Shown in pieces: positions 6,108-9,520 of a stretch of DNA of 9,520 nucleotides (position 1 is the first letter of the stretch; each line of letters opens with the position of its first letter). The position numbers and the translations under genes are program-made. The notes under the pieces were generated by a model. The model made no database searches. It saw only the letters and a program-made list of their open reading frames with translations, and was not told the origin of the DNA. This stretch comes from Chloroflexota bacterium. GTDB taxonomy: Bacteria; Chloroflexota; UBA6077; JACQUR01. The stretch is taken from positions 1 through 9,520 of the forward strand of contig JACQUR010000122.1 in assembly GCA_016210245.1 (NCBI GenBank). Direction: 5' to 3'.

Positions 6108-6581
6108 TCAAGAGCGGGTCCGAGAGGAGCCGCGGCGGGAGGGGGGTGGGCTGGCCGAACTGCGCCGCTGCCCGCTGGCGAGCGCCTTGTTCACCGCGCT
6201 CATGAACTGATCGAGGCTGAAGGGCTTCTCCAGCACGGCGGCGCACAGGCGGCGCAGGTCGTCGGCGTGCTCGCGCAGCAGGTCACGCGACCCGCTGGCG
6301 ATCAGGACGGGCACGGCCGGCGCGTCGCGGGCGAGCAGCGGCAGCAATTGGATGCCGCTCACGCCTGGCAGGCAGAGGTCCAGGATGATCAGGTCCGGCC
6401 GGCTGCGCCGGATGAGCGACAGAACACCGTGCGCCTCTTCGCTCGTCCGGACCTGGTAGCCCTCGAGCGAGAGGGTGTCCGCCAGCAGCTCGCACACGTC
6501 ATGCTCGTCCTCGATGACCAGCACGCGGGGGGGATGGTCGATGCCTGTGTGAGGCTGATCGTTCCGTCGGGCGGCGCTCAC
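6108..6581 (-). CDS. Stand-alone receiver-domain response regulator
   Basis: CheY-like single-domain regulator of 157 residues, phosphorylated by an unknown histidine kinase. The receiver domain spans about 19-135. It shows the acidic pair E24-D25 in VLVIEDE, the phospho-acceptor D68 in LIILDLCLPG, S96 in LIASGS at the switch Thr/Ser position, and K119 in LEKPF. No output domain follows. The last 20 or so residues are a Ser/Arg/Pro-rich tail that looks disordered. The start is GTG 6579-6581, supported by AGGAGGA about 9 nt upstream. No kinase is adjacent, so it is an orphan regulator here. Heptamer array D follows the stop. Confidence 0.85.
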   Translation of the reverse strand: MSAARRNDQPHTGIDHPPRVLVIEDEHDVCELLADTLSLEGYQVRTSEEAHGVLSLIRRSRPDLIILDLCLPGVSGIQLLPLLARDAPAVPVLIASGSRDLLREHADDLRRLCAAVLEKPFSLDQFMSAVNKALASGQRRSSASPPPSRRGSSRTRS

Positions 6582-6590
6582 CGGTCGAAG

Positions 6591-6597
6591 TCCTCCT
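6591..6597 (-). promoter_or_regulatory. Ribosome binding site for the receiver-domain gene
   Basis: AGGAGGA on the minus strand, 9 nt before the GTG at 6579-6581. It decides this non-ATG start. Confidence 0.65.
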
Positions 6598-6678
6598 CAT
6601 CTTCTGCGCTCCTGCGTAAGGCGAGCCCCGCGCTTCACGCGCCTGCCGAGACCGGCTGCTCTCAGAGGGGCTACTTCT

Positions 6679-6692
6679 GTGCTGCACAGCAC
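6679..6692. promoter_or_regulatory. Short dyad, GTGCTG-CA-CAGCAC, possible operator
   Basis: Perfect 6-bp arms around 2 nt, lying in the 236-nt gap between the divergent receiver-domain and SH3-like genes. It could bind a dimeric regulator, but one 14-bp dyad in GC-rich DNA may be chance. Confidence 0.2.
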
Positions 6693-6707
6693 GTGCCAGA
6701 CCTCTCC

Positions 6708-6733
6708 GAGTCCTGAGTTCTGAGTGCTGAGTT
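6708..6733. repeat. One-armed heptamer array E (CTGAGTN)
   Basis: A partial unit GAGTC is followed by CTGAGTT, CTGAGTG and CTGAGTT. It has the same unit as arrays B and F but no inverted arm nearby. It is the only CTGAGTN array lying between two divergent 5' ends rather than at a 3' end. Confidence 0.8.
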
Positions 6734-6744
6734 CACAGGGGGCG

Positions 6745-6765
6745 AAGTCCAGGGTCCAAAGTCCC
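6745..6765. repeat. Short heptamer array (AAGTCCA)
   Basis: Three 7-nt units, AAGTCCA, GGGTCCA and AAGTCCC, 11 nt after array E in the leader of the SH3-like gene. The shared core is GTCC at constant spacing. No inverted arm is seen. Confidence 0.5.
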
Positions 6766-6804
6766 AGCACCCTGTCTGGCGGCCTGAAGTTTGCACTTGT
6801 GGGC

Positions 6805-6812
6805 GGGAGGAG
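6805..6812 (+). promoter_or_regulatory. Ribosome binding site for the SH3-like gene
   Basis: GGGAGGAG with a 5-nt spacer to ATG 6818-6820. It supports this start over the ATG at 6791 in the same frame. Confidence 0.7.
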
Positions 6813-6817
6813 TTCCG

Positions 6818-7027
6818 ATGGCCCTTTCGGACGAGCTGCATACCCAGGAGTCGCTTCAGCCCGGCGACCAGGTGGAGCTAGTGGAACCGGTCGAGCGCCA
6901 CGGCCTCAAGTCCGGAGCGCGGGGCGTGGTGGTCGGAGCGTCGCGCTACTGGGACCTGGTGCGCGTCGATTTCGGGCGCGGCCGCCAGGTGCCGGTGCCG
7001 CGCACCAAGCTGCGGCGGGCCGCATAG
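6818..7027 (+). CDS. Small SH3/KOW-like beta-barrel protein, function unknown
   Basis: Protein of 69 residues with no signal peptide or membrane segment. The pattern LQPGDQVELVE, then GLKSGARGVVVGA, then DLVRVDFGRGRQVPVPRTKL resembles small SH3-like or KOW-like barrels, with alternating hydrophobic strands and glycine turns. Such folds often bind nucleic acid or act as small accessory domains, but nothing here shows a partner. The start is set by a strong Shine-Dalgarno at 6805-6812. It is divergent from the receiver-domain gene and ends 41 nt before heptamer array F, which it shares with the convergent TctC-type gene. I do not recognise a named family. Confidence 0.68.
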   Translation: MALSDELHTQESLQPGDQVELVEPVERHGLKSGARGVVVGASRYWDLVRVDFGRGRQVPVPRTKLRRAA

Positions 7028-7068
7028 GCGCGCCGGGCACGCCGCCCGCCAGCAGTCTGCAGCAGAGC

Positions 7069-7135
7069 GAGTGCTGAGTGCTGAGTCCTGAGTTGTCTCC
7101 ACTCAGGACTCAGCACTCAGCACTCAGCACTCAAG
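7069..7135. repeat. Heptamer inverted repeat F (CTGAGTN / ACTCAGN)
   Basis: Bases 7069-7093 and 7101-7125 form a perfect 25-bp inverted repeat around a 7-nt loop. The right arm continues with more ACTCAGC units and a decayed ACTCAAG to 7135. The unit and the mirrored CTGAGTC variant match array B. It lies between the convergent stops of the SH3-like gene (7027) and the TctC-type gene (7160), so it can serve both as a bidirectional 3'-end structure. There is no T-tract. Confidence 0.92.
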
Positions 7136-7159
7136 GGAAGCGCCGCGCAAGCGCTCCAG

Positions 7160-8395
7160 CTACTCGATCGCTGCCTTCAGCTTGGCCAGCGTGGCCTGGG
7201 GCAGGCCGAGCATCTCGCGGACGAGGCGTGTCACTTCCTCGCCGGTCCTGGGCGTGATCGCCTGCTGCGCCTTCTGGGCCGCGGCGATGTACTCCGGGTC
7301 GGTGTAGGCTTTGTCGTACGCTCTGCGCAGGGCCTGGACGCGGTCGACAGGGACCTCCGGGGCGACCGCGTAGGCGAGCGTGAGCGCGTCGGGCAGAGCC
7401 ACGGCCCGCAGCAGCGCCTTCGCCTCCTCGGTCCTGGCCAGCTTCTCGGTTGCCGGTACCCCCTTCAGCAATGGGTGGTCAGGAGTTTCCGAGGTGGCGA
7501 CCACGATGATCCTGGTCAACGGGTTCGGGCCCTCGACCATCTCCCGCGCCACGCTGGTCATGGTTTCGAAGGAGGTGCAGAACCCCTGCAACTCCCCGTT
7601 CTTCACGGCCAGGCGCTGCGGAGCACCACCGTCGTAGCCGGTGATGATCTTGAATCGGGTGCCCAGGGCGGCGTTCATGATGGCTGGTGGATCGTAGGAA
7701 ACGCTGCCCTTCCCCCAGCTTCCCACCGTCAACTCCTTGCCGCCTTGCACGATCTCCTGGATGCTGTTGATGCCTGCGTCGGCCCGCGCTGCGCACGCGG
7801 CGAAGGTTCCGTAGGTGCTCGCCAGCCACTGGAACTTCCCGGCGTCATACTGGACCCCCGGCGCCTCGATCGCCTGCTGCAGAGCGAGTCGCGTCTCGAT
7901 GCCGGCGATCACCGTGCCATCCTTGGGCTCCGAGTTGTAGACGGTGTTGGCCGCCAGCTTGTAGGCCGCGCCCGGCCGGTTCTCCACCACGATGGAGGGA
8001 TTGCCCGGGATGTACTTCGAGAGCACCTTCTGGAGCATCCGGGCGTTGGTGTCCGTCGAGCCACCCGGCGCTACGCCGGCGATGATGCGAACGGTCTTGC
8101 CCTTGTAGAAGTCGGCCACCGCTTTCTCATCGAACTCGGCCGCCTTGGCCGCCGGCTTCTCGGTCGGCTTGGCCGCCGGGGCCGCCGTGGCCGCCGGCTT
8201 GGCGGTGGGGGCCGCTGCTTTGGCCGGGGCTGCAGTGGGCGCTGGTTTCGCCGGGGCGGTGGTGGGCGCTGGTTTCGCGGGCGCGGGCGTCGGAGCTACC
8301 GCCTGGGGCGCGCACGCGGCCGCGGCCAGGATGGCCACGCTGGACAGCGCCAGCAATCTGCGAGTGAGCGGCAAGTTCGCCTCGGATACGCGCAT
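7160..8395 (-). CDS. TctC/Bug-type substrate-binding lipoprotein
   Basis: Periplasm-facing binding protein of tripartite tricarboxylate transporter (TTT) type, 411 residues. Residues 1-28 form a lipoprotein signal peptide: TRRLL, then a hydrophobic core, then AAAAC with lipid-attachment Cys28. Residues about 29-87 are an Ala/Pro/Lys/Thr linker built from APAKPAPT-like repeats that tethers the binding domain away from the membrane. The binding domain from about 88 on has the family marks GKTVRIIAGVAPGGSTD, NARMLQKVL and VENRPGAA, a central GYDGGAPQRLAVKNGE, and a C-terminal helix region. The ligand is typically an organic acid but cannot be read from sequence. ATG 8393-8395 is set by AGGAGG 7 nt upstream. 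No tctA or tctB membrane genes are in the window, so it is an orphan binding protein, as is common for this family. The stop lies 24 nt from heptamer array F. Confidence 0.88.
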   Translation of the reverse strand: MRVSEANLPLTRRLLALSSVAILAAAACAPQAVAPTPAPAKPAPTTAPAKPAPTAAPAKAAAPTAKPAATAAPAAKPTEKPAAKAAEFDEKAVADFYKGKTVRIIAGVAPGGSTDTNARMLQKVLSKYIPGNPSIVVENRPGAAYKLAANTVYNSEPKDGTVIAGIETRLALQQAIEAPGVQYDAGKFQWLASTYGTFAACAARADAGINSIQEIVQGGKELTVGSWGKGSVSYDPPAIMNAALGTRFKIITGYDGGAPQRLAVKNGELQGFCTSFETMTSVAREMVEGPNPLTRIIVVATSETPDHPLLKGVPATEKLARTEEAKALLRAVALPDALTLAYAVAPEVPVDRVQALRRAYDKAYTDPEYIAAAQKAQQAITPRTGEEVTRLVREMLGLPQATLAKLKAAIE

Positions 8396-8402
8396 GTCCT
8401 CT

Positions 8403-8408
8403 CCTCCT
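8403..8408 (-). promoter_or_regulatory. Ribosome binding site for the TctC-type gene
   Basis: AGGAGG on the minus strand, 7 nt before ATG 8393-8395. It rejects the in-frame upstream ATG at 8428. Confidence 0.75.
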
Positions 8409-8593
8409 GAATGAGTGAACGGTGCCAAACGTCCTTGTCCTCGCCAGACCGAGACACACCAGCGCTTGCCCTATCGATGCGCCATTCGAATACCCTCCAC
8501 AGCTCGGCCTGCGATCCGACGTATCGAGCAGCGGTAAGGGTAGCACGATTCACCCCGCCATCGGAAGCGACCAGGGCGTTACCTGCATGGGTC
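8409..8593. other. Intergenic region between divergent TctC-type and NarL-type genes
   Basis: Together with the flanking promoter and leader, the gap between the two start codons is 316 nt. I see no gene in it. The TctC-type promoter must lie here on the minus strand, but no hexamer pair is convincing. An 8-bp palindrome ATTCGAAT is present at 8484-8491. Confidence 0.5.
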
Positions 8594-8622
8594 TTGACAC
8601 ACGACGGAGGGCTCGCTATGCT
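8594..8622 (+). promoter_or_regulatory. Sigma-70-type promoter upstream of the NarL-type gene
   Basis: TTGACA at 8594-8599 and TATGCT at 8617-8622 are separated by 17 nt. The -35 is perfect and the -10 matches TATAAT at four of six positions. Transcription would start near 8629, leaving a leader of about 83 nt before GTG 8712. Confidence 0.65.
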
Positions 8623-8631
8623 CGCCGTTCG

Positions 8632-8715
8632 ATGGGCCGCGGGCGCGATGCCAGGCAGACGTGCTGTCGACGCGCGGGTCGAGGCATGGTGGCGAGCGGG
8701 ATGACAACGGCGTGA
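8632..8715 (+). other. Possible upstream ORF overlapping the NarL-type start
   Basis: A 27-codon frame starts at ATG 8632, about 3 nt after the predicted transcription start, and ends with TGA 8713-8715. It overlaps GTG 8712-8714 as GTGA. A shorter 9-codon version starts at ATG 8686. It could couple translation of the regulator, whose own Shine-Dalgarno is weak. The peptide shows no recognisable feature and may not be made. Confidence 0.25.
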
Positions 8716-9389
8716 GCGAACCGCAGGTGAAGCTGCTGCTGGTGGACGACCACGAGGTGGTGCGCCTCGGTCTGAAGGCGCTGTTCTCTACCGTGCCGCA
8801 CTTCCGGGTCATCGGGGAGGCCGCCAGCGCGGCCGAGGCGGTGGCCGAGGCCCGCTGCCTGCAGCCGGACGTGGTGGTCATGGACGTGCGCCTGTCCGGC
8901 GGGAGCGGGGTGGAGGCCTGCCGCGACATCCGCTCCGAGCGCCCGGAGACCACCGTGCTCATGCTCACCTCCTACACCGACGAGGAGGCCGTGGTCGCCT
9001 CGGTCATGGCCGGCGCGGCCGGTTACCTGCTCAAGCACACCAGGGGCGAGCGCCTGGTCGAGGCGGTCGAAACCGCCGCGCGCGGCGAGTCGCTGCTCGA
9101 CTCGGCCGTCACCCGCACCGTGCTGGACCAACTGCGGCGCCTCGGGACGCAAGCCAACGGCAGCCCCCCCGCGCTGGCCGCCCTGTCCGACCAGGAGCGC
9201 AACGTCCTGCCCCTGATCGCCGAGGGCAAGACCAACCGCCAGATCGCCGAGACGCTGTGTCTGAGCGAGAACACGATCAAGACCCACGTGGGCAACATCC
9301 TCCAGAAGCTCCACCTGCGCCGTCGGTCCGAGGCCGCGGCCCTCTTCGCCAGCCTGCGCCGGAACCAACATCGGATGTCTGATGTCTGA
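8712..9389 (+). CDS. NarL/FixJ-family response regulator
   Basis: Two-component transcription regulator of 225 residues. The N-terminal receiver has D12-D13 in LLLVDDHE, phospho-acceptor D58 in VVVMDVRLSG, T86 in VLMLTSY and K108 in YLLKHT. The C-terminal LuxR-type helix-turn-helix at about 158-215 contains LSDQERNVLPLIAEGKTN and SENTIKTHVGNILQKL, with all the usual GerE/LuxR signature positions. On phosphorylation it should dimerise and bind promoter DNA. GTG 8712 gives the normal compact N-terminus; an in-frame GTG at 8661 would add 17 unlike residues. Its Shine-Dalgarno is weak. No sensor kinase is visible. The final MSDV and TGA are encoded by GATGTCT heptamers of array G. Confidence 0.9.
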   Translation: MSEPQVKLLLVDDHEVVRLGLKALFSTVPHFRVIGEAASAAEAVAEARCLQPDVVVMDVRLSGGSGVEACRDIRSERPETTVLMLTSYTDEEAVVASVMAGAAGYLLKHTRGERLVEAVETAARGESLLDSAVTRTVLDQLRRLGTQANGSPPALAALSDQERNVLPLIAEGKTNRQIAETLCLSENTIKTHVGNILQKLHLRRRSEAAALFASLRRNQHRMSDV

Positions 9390-9460
9390 TGCTCGGATTG
9401 CGGATTGCGGATTGCGGATTGCGGATTTGGGGACGGGACATTCGCAATCCGACATCTGAC
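9374..9460. repeat. Compound heptamer array G (GATGTCT and GGATTGC)
   Basis: Two GATGTCT units and a GATGCTC (9374-9394) run without a break into four GGATTGC units and a GGATTTG (9395-9429). A single-copy inverse follows, with CGCAATCC at 9443-9450 and GACATCTGAC at 9451-9460. Bases 9384-9402 pair with 9443-9460 with a mismatch and a one-base bulge. Two different heptamers in fixed phase in one array is unlike the other loci. It contains the last codons and stop of the NarL-type gene. Confidence 0.85.
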
Positions 9461-9472
9461 GGGTGATCGCCG

Positions 9473-9506
9473 ATTCGCTCGAACCGGGGAGCACATTCGC
9501 GCGAAC
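9473..9506. promoter_or_regulatory. Pair of operator-like sites, ATTCGCKCGAAC
   Basis: ATTCGCTCGAAC at 9473-9484 and ATTCGCGCGAAC at 9495-9506 differ at one base. Each holds a TTCG-N2-CGAA dyad, and the sites are 22 bp apart start to start, about two helical turns. They sit just before a possible start codon at 9512, where a dimeric regulator could act. Confidence 0.4.
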
Positions 9507-9511
9507 AGGCG

Positions 9512-9520
9512 ATGACGGAC
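9512..9520 (+). CDS. Possible start of the next gene, cut by the window
   Basis: ATG ACG GAC runs off the edge. There is no clear Shine-Dalgarno and three codons cannot be assessed. It is listed only because two operator-like sites precede it. Confidence 0.2.

Noticed and set aside
4890..6716. A plus-strand frame of 608 residues spanning arrays C and D
   Set aside because: It reads across three minus-strand genes and two repeat arrays. The 7-nt repeats give heptapeptide periodicity in any frame without a stop, so the open frame is not evidence of coding.
8140..8310. Low-complexity DNA repeat in the TctC-type gene as a mobile or regulatory repeat
   Set aside because: It is explained by codons for the Ala/Pro/Lys/Thr lipoprotein linker, with codon-length and not 7-nt periodicity.
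1073..9460. CRISPR array interpretation of the repeats
   Set aside because: The units are 7 nt, contiguous, without unique spacers, and arranged as inverted arms. No cas gene is present.
8616..9494. A minus-strand frame of 292 residues opposite the NarL-type gene
   Set aside because: It is antisense to a clear receiver and LuxR helix-turn-helix protein, and its N-terminal part is repeat translation from array G.

Overview
GC-rich bacterial DNA with ordinary housekeeping and accessory genes. No rRNA, tRNA, CRISPR array or transposase gene was seen. The gene style suggests Chloroflexota or a similar GC-rich soil or metagenomic lineage. Pointers are a TctC-type lipoprotein with an Ala/Pro/Lys/Thr linker after the lipid cysteine, a secreted subtilisin with a Pro/Thr linker and WYLAEGST-type repeats, and frequent GTG starts. 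This placement is inference from protein style, not from a marker gene.

Layout from left to right: the 3' part of an L-2-hydroxyglutarate oxidase gene (+); a convergent lipoate/octanoate transferase (-); a secreted S8 protease (-) overlapping by GTGA with an upstream NERD-like membrane protein (-); a small CxxC/CxxC protein (-, tentative); a stand-alone receiver-domain response regulator (-); a divergent 69-residue SH3-like protein (+); a convergent TctC/Bug-type substrate-binding lipoprotein (-); and a divergent NarL/FixJ response regulator (+). The right edge holds two operator-like dyads just before a possible next start codon. Apart from the NERD-like/S8 pair, the genes look like single-gene transcription units.

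The main feature is a set of heptanucleotide tandem arrays, mostly folded as long inverted repeats. Every 3' end that is not inside the overlapping pair abuts or overlaps one: 1073-1162, 2116-2214, 5675-5740, 5977-6078, 7069-7135 and 9374-9460. The unit differs between loci (GGTTGGA, CTGAGTG, GATTGCA, GTCGACA, GGATTGC/GATGTCT), but the 7-nt period and hairpin layout stay the same. Stems reach 25-28 perfect base pairs, and variant units are mirrored in the two arms. Several arrays supply the last codons or the stop codon of the adjacent gene. Single-armed arrays also occur at 6708-6733 and 6745-6765. Heptanucleotide repeats (STRRs) are known from filamentous cyanobacteria; several unrelated heptamers sharing one gene-end hairpin layout is what merits follow-up here.
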